Below, piece by piece: positions 1 through 10,278 of a stretch of 64,000 nt of DNA; the stretch's first letter is position 1; the number at the start of each line of letters is the position of its first letter. Origin of the DNA: Cryptomeria japonica (lineage: Eukaryota; Streptophyta; Pinopsida; Cupressales; Cupressaceae); contig NC_081411.1 in the NCBI RefSeq assembly GCF_030272615.1, forward strand, positions 208,226,244-208,290,243, written 5' to 3'. The notes below the pieces were generated by a model, which saw only the letters and a list, made by a program, of their open reading frames with translations, made no database searches and was not told the origin of the DNA. A program made the translations under genes and the position numbers.

Positions 1-902
1 ACTAACTCCATAGCATCTGCGAACATCCTTTTGTTAGCATCCCCTTGGAGCTCAAAGGCCACTCTTCCCGCAAAGACTCCATTCCATTTGTCAATTTGTT
101 CAACATATCTCTGTTGTTACAACAAAGGGTAAAAATCATAAACCCTCATTACATCAAGCCAAGGTTCATTGGGTAATCCAGGCCAATCCCTTATGCAGGC
201 TAAAATATAAAATAGGTAAGAAGACATGTAAAACCCAGTCATACCCACAAAGTTGCTTAGTCCTTCGAGAAGCCTCTCTACAATTATGTGAGACCAATCC
301 AGAAATCTATCACCAGATAAAACTACTTGGACAAAAAAGTACATCCAGTCTTCCCAATAGAAGGAATGTGAATTCCCTTTTACTCTGTTTAAAAGCACAA
401 CAATGTCCCGCACCTCAGTGATGAGATGTTCTCTGGTTAAGGGTTTGGGTTGTCATGATCCTCCTTTTTGAGCCTTCAAGAGCCAATTTCTAGCAATTAC
501 ACTTCTGTACTTGCTCTTCTTCTCCGAGAAATAGGCATATGAATTTCCAATGGTCCAATCCTCATACTCCTCCTTATGCGGTATTCACATTGTTGCCATC
601 ACTGTTTCCCTATTAATATGGACTAACACTCCACCATCACTAGTTTTGATACATCTGATCTCATAATCATATCTATTCATACAAGCCAACACTAAATCTA
701 GACATGGCGCAGCTAACGGAAATGCAGCAGCTTCCACAAGACCACTCTTAACTATCTTCTCCATTAGCGACCCAACCCTAGGATTCTTAGCCCTTTCAAG
801 GAAATTCCTCAAATCCATATGAACTAAGGAGGTCTCTTCCATTTCCGGCAAGATACACACTAAACATAAGGTTCGGTCAAGCTTTGGCAGCACAAGCCTC
901 AT
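1..902 (-). pseudogene. Family X long ORF, N-terminal part (unrecognised protein)
   Basis: I do not recognise the protein. It starts at the ATG whose complement is 900-902, the same start context as the other two X copies. It reads about 105 codons to a TGA at 585-587, continues in register past further single stops, and is uninterrupted through the stretch (about 340-413) where the two inverted-repeat copies carry a 2-base frameshift. It has its own stop near 121, two codons before the position where the inverted-repeat copies have theirs. Because the copies have different stops, the ancestor must have been open across all of them. The visible protein is rich in aromatic and basic residues, with no zinc knuckle, protease DSG/DTG or RT motif. 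It continues beyond the left edge. Confidence 0.55.
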
Positions 903-1433
903 TTTTAACTATTTATTCCCTTAACCAAGAAATTCTAACAACAGTACAATATGCTACCCCGATGATTTCAGATCTTCCCCTTTCCTATACTGATAAAACT
1001 TCAGTGCACAAAGAAACACAATCATAGGAGAAGACAATTGAACTTACCCGGTAATACCATGAAAACTGGGAATTCTTCCAGAGAACGGAACTGGATTTAC
1101 CTTTGGCGCCTCCGATTAATTGAAGTCAAGCAGTTATGATCTTCCTAAATATGGAAATAAACTCATACATCTTCCTTTAACCAGATGGGAAAATATCAAT
1201 ACGGTTGCACACGCTTCGTCATGATTTACTCAAATGTGTGAAGCAATGGTGAAATGACAAACTTGACACCTTCTTAATTATCCATCACTTCCGCACAGGA
1301 AATTTGACATTTTCATGATTACTTTCCACATTTAGGATTTCAAAAAGCCAAATAAGGGAATATTCCTTCTTGTCCTGCCGCTTTTATTTCCACCACAAAG
1401 CTTTTCCAGATTAGTCTTAAGAGAACTTATGAA

Positions 1434-1868
1434 TGTTGAACCACTTGAAGATGAGGTTCAATGGTTCAGGTTCAATTAGGTAATAAAACAATAACGGTCG
1501 GCACATAAACAACACCAGGAACGAGCGACAAAGAAAAAGGAATAATTAAAAACAAATGAACCTTGAACCTTTTGAACCACTTGAAATTTTGGTTCAAGGT
1601 TCAAGATCTGTATACCAACTTAACATAAAAGAAAGACTCGCACTTGTCATAAAACAATACATTGTCGCAACCCACTAAAAAGGCACTTTTTAACCTTGAA
1701 CCCTTGAACATGAGGTTCAATGGGTTCAAACCTTCAATGACCGAAGACCAAGTGAACGAGTTTAAAAATTGCAGACCGGAACAACTGATTTCTTTTCTTC
1801 TTCTTCTCTTTTAGAATGTACTTTGAACCTTGAACCTTTGAAACCTTTTTTTTAAGGTTCAAGTACAA
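1434..1868 (-). repeat. TTGAACC/GGTTCAA hairpin clusters in LTR-like terminus
   Basis: Four clusters of the heptamer TTGAACC are each followed by its complement GGTTCAA, so each can fold into a stem-loop (about 1436-1480, 1560-1605, 1693-1736, 1815-1868). The last pairs a block beginning tgtacttt with one ending aagtacaa. The same four clusters recur at 13984-14417 and 36487-36922 and, inverted, within 28781-28980. Confidence 0.6.
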
Positions 1869-2254
1869 AGAGAACAAATGACCCGATGGAAACAAAAGAC
1901 ACAAAAAGATAACTGTCACAACCCTCCTTTATCTCCTTTGGATTTAAATACAAACTCGATTATATTTCTTTTGGATAAACTATTGAATGAACATTATAAA
2001 GGAATAAAAATAATAAAACAAACACACACATGGAAAATATACTCTCTTTTTTTTTTTCTTAATTGTTTATTTAAATTTCCTCATCCAATTTATGGCACCT
2101 GTTGTAGGAAGAATAAGAATCTTCTAGAGGCTTCTCCACCACCTTGCATGTAACTCCTCCCACTAAGTCTAATCAATTTGCATGAAGGCCAAATTGGGAG
2201 AGAATCTCTTTTTTTTAATTAAAATTTTAGGTAGTGGAATAAGGGAAATTTTCT

Positions 2255-2262
2255 TATAAAAG
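2255..2262 (+). promoter_or_regulatory. Putative TATA box of element A LTR
   Basis: TATAAAAG about 340 bases into the LTR, conserved at 10617-10624 in the 3' LTR. This is the best TATA match near the LTR start, so transcription may begin about 30 bases downstream. This is inferred from sequence only. Confidence 0.45.
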
Positions 2263-2900
2263 ATATACAAGTTTTCAAAAAAAAGGGGTTGGTAGTTCCA
2301 TAAATATTTTCTTCAAGTAAATTTTTCTTTTGTAGTCATATTTCATTTTTCAGCTAAGATTTTTGCTTTGGAGGACTTCTTTCAAGTTGAAGGATCAAGG
2401 GAGATTCATAGGGGATTCTACACCATTTTCAAGCATCCAGGTTCTTTCCATTTAATTTTTCATGCATCTCATCTTTGCTACAAATCAAATTAGATTAATT
2501 AGATCCATTAGTTTCAAATTTTTTTTAAAAGAAGTAGATTAATTTGTTAAGAAATTAGAATCATTTGTTTCAAATTTTGTTGATAAGAATTAGTTTCATT
2601 TGTTTCATTTAGATCCATTAGTTTCAATTTTTAAGTTAGATCCATATATTTCAAATTCTTGATAGGAATTTGTTTAAAATTTCTTATTAAGTTTTAGATT
2701 GATTCTTGTTGAAGAACTAAATCAGAACCATCTTTATTTCCTTTCTCTAGAATCATCTCTCTGGATATTGTTTAGAAATCTGAATCTCATCCTTTAAAGA
2801 GATTTCGCTATGATTATTTCCTCTGTATCTGGTTTGAGATTTTACTGCCATTATTCTAAATTTCTCCCTGTAATATTTAAATCTGTATGATTATTCTTTT

Positions 2901-3180
2901 TATCTCTGTGAATAACTCTCTGTGAAGAAGCAAAATATAAGTTTATCTCTGTAAGTTTTAGATTAAAAACACACCTTATGAGCTTGCATTTACCAGCATA
3001 TTTCATCTATCTTCATGGCTGGAAATGAATATTTTATCTGGATTGTTTATCTCTGAGAATAAATCTCTGTGGGGAAGCAACATATAAGTTTATCTCTGTA
3101 AATTTTATGAGATTGCACTTCCCAGCATAATCATCTATCTTTAATCTTCCTGGATTGTTTATCTATGTGAATAACTTTCT
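2901..3180 (+). repeat. Imperfect direct repeats in A LTR
   Basis: Blocks starting tatctctgtgaataa at 2901 and tatctctgagaataa at 3048 share the phrases gaagcaa-atataagtttatctctgtaa and a later attgcactt/cttgcattt-cccagcat, with a third partial copy near 3160. The 3' LTR holds the equivalent at about 11262-11560. Confidence 0.6.
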
Positions 3181-3417
3181 GGATTATTCACCCTATGAAT
3201 GAATCCTTATTGTTTACTTTAGTATTTTTATCCTTTTAATCAAAAATCTACTTTCTATACCCATTTAAATTAAACTGTAAATTAGAATTTTTATATACAT
3301 AAATATATATATATATATATAGTGATTATTCCATTGTTAGCATATTAATAACTAACGCCACATTATCATTATAGCATACTGCATTTACTTTAGCACGATT
3401 TTCGAAAATGTGAAGTA

Positions 3418-3585
3418 TGCAGGGCGGCGGTTTTGAGGCCGCGGGGTTAATGGTACCCCCCACTACCCTGTGGTCACCGTAAATGGCTACAGGGGAGTGG
3501 AGGGGACTACGTGGCCCCCTCATTCCCTACGGGCCTGCGCATGCAGGACCGCAGGGGGTGATGGGACCCGTGGTCCCCACCCCCT
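3418..3585. other. GC-rich island inside AT-rich LTR
   Basis: A sharp block of G/C runs (gcggcgg, gccgcgggg, ggtacccccc, gtggggacc-like words), preceded by an (AT)n run at about 3304-3321. The surrounding LTR is strongly AT-rich. The block is kept at about 11786-11947 in the 3' LTR with a few changes. Its role is unknown. Confidence 0.6.
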
Positions 3586-5152
3586 AATTACTACATTAAA
3601 ATAATCCGCTTGCTAATGATTTAATTTTGATGAAACTCTTAAATTCGTTTTAATAAAAAAAAAATTAAGCTATATTTTTTATATATATCGTTTAAATTAA
3701 ATTTAAGTTAATTTTTTTATTTTAATTAATTTTTTTATTTTATATAATTGTGTAGTTAAATTTATTTATTCTTTTTTTATTAGCAAAATATTGAAATCGA
3801 ATTATTGTTTCAATTCCTTTAGGGAATTATTGGATTACTGGGTCAATGATTTTGACTTACTTAAAAACAAATAAATATTATTATTTCAATTTGATCCAAA
3901 ATTTCAAAAAAAGTATAAGCTAATCACTCGTGGAATTAGTAACTCTATAATTAATTAGTCTCGCGATAGGAGAAAACATTTCTGCATTTTGTCTGTAAAT
4001 GACGTTACTTTTGCATTACATTATATTATTTCGCATTCTTTATCTTCATGCAACTACACGAAAGTTCACAATTATCATTACCATGCCAATACATGTATTA
4101 ATTCGTTTAATTGTAGAATAATGATATTTCTCTTTTTCAAATAGTATTTAAAGTTTAAATTATGTACATCCATTTCATAATTATATTTCAAGCATGATGT
4201 TTCATAAGCTCTTAGTTTAGAAACTAAACAAAGGAAGTTGGAAAACCAAAACTAGCAGCGTTCGGTATATATAGTGCCTCTGGGTCACGCTTACGGGTAA
4301 TGTCGTCATGTTGAACTACTGCACTTAACGCCTAATAAAGCTGCATTAATGACGTTTGTGGCATCGTCCCTATAAATCATCAGGGAGTAATAAGAGACAC
4401 TTGGAAGTTAAAATCCAAGGGGTGGGCAATCCCCCTTGGATCGATAATTTAATAAGATAACTTTTAAATGATTTTCACATCCGTTGAGATAAACCATAGT
4501 AAACCCCTTTTAGGGATGGTCAAGATGAATGCTCTCATGAAATTGATTTCTTTTTTTTTATCTTGAAGGGATATTGGTGATTTGCAATTTGGTCAAGGGT
4601 GACACTCATGATAAGAATTAGGATCTAGTTATTTTTAGGCCACAAGCAATAGGCCATCTTGAGCCTTCGCTTAAGCGCTACCATCGTGGGTAGAAACCAC
4701 TGAGAAACTATCTGGGACATTGACCCTAGAAAGGGTTGCGTACCCACAAATCAGTTTACATCAAACCATAGAATAGAAAATAGAACTACATACTTTACGC
4801 CTTGATCCCGTGCTGAAGCGGGTATGTAGGCAGTCTTGGGACAGAGTTGTCCCTCGTACTCAGGCATTCGTGGGTGGGGTCTAGGCTTGGTTGAGTAAGA
4901 ATCCTAATTGAAAGATAAGATAATTAAATTGAAAAATAAATTCAATGCATACTCGGAAGGAATCCTGTATGGATTTGCTTGACTTCCCAAGGCTTTAAGC
5001 CAAATTTCGAGGCCGAATTCAAGCTTGTATTATTTTAATTACTCCTAAGGACAGCGACCTCGGTGCACTTTTATTAGAAGAGTGTAGTACTTAGTGAGTG
5101 GCTTAGGACCCGAATGGTCTCGATGAGTCTAAGTCTTTGGCCAGAGCATCTC

Positions 5153-5343
5153 CTATCCCGTTTGGATAGATGCCTACCCCGTATGGGTAGATGCCTATCC
5201 CGTTTGGATAGATGCCTACCCCGTATGGGTAGATATCTATCCTGTATTGGATAGATGGAATCTTATGTCCCGTATGGACAGTTGCCTAACTCGTATGGTT
5301 AGATGCTCATCCCGGATGGATGAATGCCTAATCCTAAATGGAT
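5153..5343 (+). repeat. Array of nine short hairpin units with covarying stems
   Basis: Units spaced about 21 bases apart, most of the form stem-5 nt loop-stem: CTATCC/GGATAG (5153-5169), CTACCC/GGGTAG (5174-5190), then both again (5195-5211, 5216-5232), CTATCC/GGATAG (5237-5254), TGTCC/GGACA (5266-5280), CTAAC/GTTAG (5286-5302), TCATCC/GGATGA (5307-5323) and ATCC/GGAT (5331-5343). The loops are mostly cgttt or cgtat. The stem sequence changes between units while pairing is kept. Confidence 0.8.
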
Positions 5344-5443
5344 GGATGCCCAGAGTATGCAATTGAATAAAACATAATGATTACATTGAAAAAAAAAAAG
5401 AATACTCAATTTTGTTGATTCATTTATGGTGGGTTATTACATG

Positions 5444-5455
5444 TGGTATCAGAGC
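5444..5455 (+). promoter_or_regulatory. Element A primer-binding site (tRNA-iMet)
   Basis: TGGTATCAGAGC lies two bases after the 5' LTR end. It is the standard plant retrotransposon site complementary to the 3' end of initiator tRNA-Met, where minus-strand synthesis starts. Confidence 0.9.
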
Positions 5456-5594
5456 AAAGGTTCAAATCTAGGCCTTGTGCTCACTTCAATTTATTCAACT
5501 AAGGGAATGTTTTACAATAGTAGAAATTAATTTATAAAAATCCTAAATCAAAAAAAAACTAACTACATAATTTAACTTTCAAGTAAAACCTAGA

Positions 5595-6840
5595 ATGGCA
5601 AGAGGAAGAGGAAGAGGAAGAGGAAGAGGAAGGGGTAATGGAAGATGTACTAGGAGTCAAAGGGAAGAAAACCATGAGGAAAACCATGAGGAAAACCATG
5701 AAGGAAACCATGAGGAAGACCATGAAGAGGATCGACACAATCCAAGAAATAACGGAGATGGGGTCCAAGCTATAATCGACCTTCTAACCGAATAAAGAGA
5801 TAAAATCAACTTCTTGGAACAATCATTGTAGGACCTTAAGGAAAGGTAGAATGACTATGAGAATAGAAGTGGTACCGAAAATGGAAACCCTGGTAGCGAT
5901 CAAGGGAATGTGATGGGTAATAAAAAGGAAAATAACATATTGGAACTCTCCAAGGATTTAAAGAAAATCACCCCTCCTAAGTTTGATGGGAGGCAGATTG
6001 GTGAAGGGGCTGAGAATTGGCTAAATGAAATGGAAAAATATTTTGAGCTAAGAGATTTTAGCGAAACAACCAAGGCTTTATGGGGTTCCTATCAACTCAC
6101 AGGGGAGGCAGCCAGTTGGTGGACCAACACCAAGGAACAAAATGGGTATAGCAGGGATACGGTCACATGGGATCAATTTGTTCACCACTTCTGAGATAGG
6201 TGGCTCCCTCAATTGTTCTTTGATGAGAAAGTGACAGAATTCCATAATCTACATCAAGGGTCCCTATCCGTTCAACAATATTGGGATAAGTTCGCCAAGT
6301 TGCTTAAATATGTGCCTATGTACCAAAAGGATGAAGAAGGCCAAGAAAGGAAGTTCATTTTGGGGTTAAATACCAACATAGGGGTAGAGGTTGACATGCA
6401 TGGACCTAGAAACATGAATGAAGTACTTGAAAAGTCCCTAAGGCAAGAGAGGAAGATTCAAACACTAGTAGGGCAGAATTATAATGGGAACCACTCATTT
6501 AAAAGGAAGCAAGAACTCAATGGAAACACTAATTTCAACAAGGGTCAAAGGAATAATTCTTCTGAAAGAAGGCCACCACCTAATCAATATCAGAGGAATG
6601 GAAATGATAATAACAGGGGCAATAATTACAGAGGCAATAATAACAGGGGCAACTATAATAGGAATGACCAGCAGAACAGGGTAACTTATCCACCCAGGGC
6701 CAATGAAACAAGGAATGATCCCCCTAGAAATCAAGGTAGGAGGGGTCCTCCAGGTGGATGCTTTATGTGCGGGGAAAACCATTTTGCCAGAGAGTGCCCC
6801 AGGATGCAAGGACAAGTTAGGGCCAATCAACCCCAACAAG
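5595..6840 (+). pseudogene. gag: Element A gag (broken)
   Basis: Structural capsid/nucleocapsid polyprotein. The ATG at 5595 opens a frame with an Arg-Gly repeat N-terminus followed by an acidic NHEE-type repeat. In the same frame, after stops at 5793-5795 and nearby, comes the Gypsy capsid region (about 5940-6480, with the typical ENWL...W and ASWW motifs), interrupted by a TGA at 6192-6194. An Asn/Arg-rich linker and one zinc knuckle CxxCxxxxHxxxxC follow (about 6761-6802). All parts are in one frame, so single point mutations are enough to explain the breaks. There is a separate purine-rich GGAAGA run at 5600-5635. Confidence 0.85.
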
Positions 6841-6889
6841 GGCCCCAACAAAGGATTCATGCAATGATTAGGAACCAAAGAGGAAGATA

Positions 6890-7286
6890 CCAGAATGTTC
6901 CCATGGAAACTACAGGTACACTATTTGAACAACCAATATCAATTCTAATTGACACTGGATCATCTGAATGTTTCATCTCACCTGAATTAGTAAACAAATA
7001 TGCATTAAAATTTAATCAAATGGAGTCATCATGGACGGTTCAATATGGGGATAAGGCAACTAGGGAAGTAACTAAGTGTTTACCGAGGGCAAGGGTACAA
7101 TTCCCTGAGTTCGAAACAAGGGTAGATCTCTATGTGGCACCCCTAGGATTATATGATGTAATTATGGGAATGAGTTGGTTAACAGACCATCAAGCTAATG
7201 TAGATTGCTATAACAAAGTTGTTGAATGTTTGGATGATGGGGGGAAAAGGGTCAAAATCCAAGGAAAGTTTAAACCATTAATATAG
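6890..7286 (+). pseudogene. Element A aspartic protease region
   Basis: Continues the gag frame. It contains the retropepsin active site DTGSS (about 6952-6966) and the downstream hydrophobic-G motif (DVIMGMSWL, about 7156-7182). The frame ends at TAG 7284-7286. Its family role is to cleave the gag-pol polyprotein. The link to RT at 7287-7400 passes through all three frames, so small indels have broken it. Confidence 0.85.
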
Positions 7287-7407
7287 AAACCATCTCAGAA
7301 ATGCAATTAAAGAAGGAAGGAGAAGAGGAGGTCAAATCTATATGGTTGAAATTGATGAAGGAAAGGAGGAAAATACACCAACATTTGAAAATACCCCTTT
7401 CTTATAA

Positions 7408-7736
7408 GAATTTAAGGATGTTTTTCCAGAAGAATTACCCGGTTTACCCCCTAAGAGGAAGTTTGACTTTTCTATTGAAGTACTCCCAGGAGCTGAACCA
7501 GCATCAAGGGCACCTTACTGAATGAACACAACTAAATTACAAGAGCTCAAAATGTAATTAGAGGAACTCTTAGCTAAGGGATTAATAAGGCCAAGTGTAT
7601 CACCATGGGGAGCGCCAGTTTTATTTGTTAAGAAGAAGGATGGAACCTTAAGACTATGCATCAACTATAGGATGTTGAACAAAGTCACCATAAAGAATAG
7701 GTATCCCTTACCTCGCATAGAGGATATTTTGACCAA
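7408..7736 (+). pseudogene. Element A RT, N-terminal segment (frameshifted)
   Basis: In another frame than both neighbours, this reads the conserved pre-RT and fingers region of Gypsy pol (EFKDVFPEELPGLPP, then [19 protein letters not shown] and [11 protein letters not shown]). It has two in-frame stops (about 7519 and 7555). A single-base loss near 7728-7736 separates it from the intact downstream frame. Confidence 0.85.
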
Positions 7737-10184
7737 ATGAAAGGAGCGGCAGTTTTCTCAATGATAGACCTCCAGTCAGGATACCATCAACTCAGAATTA
7801 AGGAGGAAGACATTCCGAAAATAGCCTTCAGAACTAGATATGGACATTATGAATTCACAGTAGTTCCTTTTGGTGTAACTAACACCCCAGCTGCATTTAT
7901 GAACCTAATGAATAGTGTACTCCATGACTACTTGGATAAATTTGTTTTGGTATTTCTGGATGACATATTGATTCACTCTAGAAATGAAGAGGAACATTTA
8001 GTGCACCTACAAATTGTTTTGCAAAGGTTGAGAGAACATAAGTTATATGGGAAATTGTCCAAATGTTCCTTCTTTGAGGAAAAGATTCACTACCTTGGGC
8101 ATATAATATCAAAGGAAGGAATAGCAGTCGACCTAGATAAAATAAAGGCAATAGTAGAATGGCCAATCCCTAAGAATGTTTTAGAGGTAAGAAGCTTTGT
8201 GGGGCTAGTAGGTTACTATAGGAGGTTTGTGGAAGGATTCTCTAAGATAGCAAATCCCATCACCTCATTACAAAGGAAGGGAAAAAGGTTTGTGTGGACT
8301 GAGCAAAGTGATAAGGCATTTCAAATCTTGAAGGGAAAACTAACTTCAACACCCATTCTAAAGGTACCAGATCTGAATGGACACTTCACAGTCGTAACTG
8401 ATGCTTCTATTGAAGGGTTAGGAGGAGTACTTGTCCAAGATGAAGGGATAGTAGCTTACGAATCCACAAAGCTAAAGACTCATGAAGTCAATTATGCACC
8501 CCACGACTTAGAATTGGCAACAATTGTGCATGCCCTACAAAAATGGAGACACTTCTTACTAGGGAAGCCCTTTGAGCTAAAATCAGATAACCAAGGACTA
8601 AAATACATCTTTACCCAACCTCACTTAAATGCCAGACAAAGAAGGTGGTTAGAGTTTCTAAGTGAATATGATTTTGAAATTGAATATATTAAGGGGAAAG
8701 AAAATAGGGTGGCAGATGCCTTAAGTAGGAGGAGACACTTGATGACTATAGCAACATTCAAAACCTCTTTCAAAAGGCAAGTAATGGATGAAAAAAAACA
8801 TGACCCATGGTATGAGCAAGTCAAATTGACTTTAGAACACAACCCAACCGATCCTAAGGTCGAAGGGTATACATTAGATGAAGATGGGTTGCTCAGATAC
8901 AATAATAGAATATATATTCCTAATTCAGGGAACTTAAGGGAAGTAGTCTTGTCAGAGGCTCACAATGCCCCTTATTCAGGGCACCCAGGAGTTAACAAAC
9001 TTTATGCAGATCTAAAGAAGTTATACTTTTGGCAAGGGTTGAAGAACGATATTGTCAAGTATGTAGCTAAATGTTTGGAGTGTCAAAGAGTAAAGGCAGA
9101 ACATAGACACCCAGCCGGATTTTTGCAATTGCACGATGTACCTCAACACAAGTGGCAAGTTATTAGCATGGATTTTGTGCAAGGGTTACCCATGTCACCT
9201 TCTAGGCATGATGCAATAATGGTGGTAATTGACAAACTCACTAAGGTGGCACACTTTATACCAGGAAATCTGACGGATTATGCACCTACCTTGGCTAGAC
9301 GCTTTGTTAAGGAAATATTTAGGTTGCATGGAATACCAGAGAAAATCATATCAGATAGAGATGCTAGATTCACTTCAAGGTTTTGGACCACTCTTCAATC
9401 AGCTCTAGGAACTCAACTAAATTTTAGCACGGCATACCATCCTGAAATCGACGGTCAGACAGAAAGGACAAATCAGATCATGGAAGACCTGCTTCTCATG
9501 TACTGCATGGACCAACAGAGGAAATGGGAAGAGTACCTACCTTTGGTAGAGTTTTCTTACAATAATACATATCAAACATCTTTGGGAATGGCACCTTTTG
9601 AAGCTTTGTATGGTAGACCATGTCGAACACCTTTGAGTTGGGATAGTCTTGAAGATAGAGTGATTATTGGGCCAAATATGTTGAAAGAAATGGAAAGGAA
9701 AACTAAGGAAATTAGGCAAAGATTGAAGGAAGCCTTAGATAGGCAGAAAAGTTATGCAGACAAAAACAGAACACCAAGGCAGTTTGAGGTAGGAGAGAAA
9801 GTCTTCCTAAGGGTTAGGCCACACAAGAGTTCCATAAGATTTGGGAAAAAGACTAAGCTTGCACCTCGTTATGTCGGACCTTTTGAAATATTGGGAAGGA
9901 TTAATCCAGTTGCTAACCAATTGGCCTTACCTCCCCAATTGAGCCAAATCCATGATGTCTTCCATGTATCTCTTCTTAAAAAGTATGTACCTGATGAGAA
10001 ACACATTTTGAATTGGGATGCTTTACAGGTCCAAGAAATGGGAGGAATAATGATAGAGCCATTCAGAATCTTGGAGAGGCGCCAGTGCCAGTTGCGCAAT
10101 AGAGAGGTTGATCAGTGCAAAGTGCAATGGGACCAGTATGATGAAAAGAATGCCACGTGGGAATATACTAAGGAGATGCAGTAG
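7737..10184 (+). CDS. pol: Element A pol: RT, RNase H, integrase, chromodomain-like tail
   Basis: 815 codons without a stop. The first ATG is internal to RT and not a true start. Order: RT palm with FLDD (about residue 75), Gypsy RNase H with TDAS and SDNQ motifs (about 220-330), integrase zinc finger H-H-C-C (about 408-450), the DDE core (D about 478, D about 540, E about 576), and a C-terminal chromodomain-like segment (about 770-815, ILERR...VQWDQY...TWE). The tail is typical of chromoviruses, where it is thought to guide integration to marked chromatin. The upstream breaks mean the element could not make this protein normally. Confidence 0.9.
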   Translation: MKGAAVFSMIDLQSGYHQLRIKEEDIPKIAFRTRYGHYEFTVVPFGVTNTPAAFMNLMNSVLHDYLDKFVLVFLDDILIHSRNEEEHLVHLQIVLQRLREHKLYGKLSKCSFFEEKIHYLGHIISKEGIAVDLDKIKAIVEWPIPKNVLEVRSFVGLVGYYRRFVEGFSKIANPITSLQRKGKRFVWTEQSDKAFQILKGKLTSTPILKVPDLNGHFTVVTDASIEGLGGVLVQDEGIVAYESTKLKTHEVNYAPHDLELATIVHALQKWRHFLLGKPFELKSDNQGLKYIFTQPHLNARQRRWLEFLSEYDFEIEYIKGKENRVADALSRRRHLMTIATFKTSFKRQVMDEKKHDPWYEQVKLTLEHNPTDPKVEGYTLDEDGLLRYNNRIYIPNSGNLREVVLSEAHNAPYSGHPGVNKLYADLKKLYFWQGLKNDIVKYVAKCLECQRVKAEHRHPAGFLQLHDVPQHKWQVISMDFVQGLPMSPSRHDAIMVVIDKLTKVAHFIPGNLTDYAPTLARRFVKEIFRLHGIPEKIISDRDARFTSRFWTTLQSALGTQLNFSTAYHPEIDGQTERTNQIMEDLLLMYCMDQQRKWEEYLPLVEFSYNNTYQTSLGMAPFEALYGRPCRTPLSWDSLEDRVIIGPNMLKEMERKTKEIRQRLKEALDRQKSYADKNRTPRQFEVGEKVFLRVRPHKSSIRFGKKTKLAPRYVGPFEILGRINPVANQLALPPQLSQIHDVFHVSLLKKYVPDEKHILNWDALQVQEMGGIMIEPFRILERRQCQLRNREVDQCKVQWDQYDEKNATWEYTKEMQ

Positions 10185-10260
10185 TTGTTTACTTTTTTGT
10201 TTTAAACATGAACTATAAACTCTTTTGAATGCATTTAATAAGTGCATCAGGACGATGCAC

Positions 10261-10278
10261 AAATTAAGGGGGGGAGGA
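10261..10278 (+). promoter_or_regulatory. Element A polypurine tract
   Basis: A run of A and G (aaattaagggggggagga-like, with two T) immediately before the 3' LTR start. By family rule it is the plus-strand primer. Confidence 0.85.

Larger units (their letters stand above)
1..1913 (-). mobile_element. Family X element, 5' part (copy X1), truncated at both sides
   Basis: Reads on the minus strand. The interval from about 1229 to 1913 matches the LTR-like terminus found again at 13780-14468 and near 36290-36975 (same TTGAACC-rich hairpin clusters, same conserved block ending in agataac). Below 902 it carries the same ORF as the inverted-repeat arms at 29494-32027 and 32951-35960. The right end is cut by the 5' LTR of element A at 1914, which removes roughly the first 50 bases of the LTR-like terminus. 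The left end runs off the window. The stretch 903-1228 is leader or LTR with no ORF seen. The exact LTR/internal boundary could not be placed because no clear primer-binding site was found. Confidence 0.7.
1914..5441 (+). repeat. Element A 5' LTR
   Basis: Begins tgtcacaacc and ends ttattaca, with TG...CA ends. It is matched nearly base for base by 10279-13779. It contains a TATA box, imperfect internal repeats, a GC-rich island and a hairpin array (listed separately). Small ORFs inside it are not credible genes. Confidence 0.92.

Noticed and set aside
1040-1060. Splice-donor-like CCGGTAAGT on the minus strand before the X ORF
   Set aside because: No convincing acceptor and branch point pair at plant intron length was found, and other X copies differ at the site.
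1906-1918. Target-site duplication for element A
   Set aside because: Left flank bases are not repeated at 13780, and the 3' LTR end is missing.
5153-5343. CRISPR-like array
   Set aside because: Units are short palindromes repeated with no unique spacers, in a eukaryotic LTR; not a CRISPR array.
5455-5475. GGTTCAAATC after the primer site as a tRNA B-box
   Set aside because: No A-box or cloverleaf at the right spacing; likely chance.
5559-5768. Minus-strand Ser-rich and Phe/Val-rich frame
   Set aside because: Shadow of the GGAAGA and NHEE repeats in the A gag.
6484-6878. Two other open frames over the Asn/Arg-rich gag linker
   Set aside because: Compositional shadows of the real gag frame, with no conserved motif.
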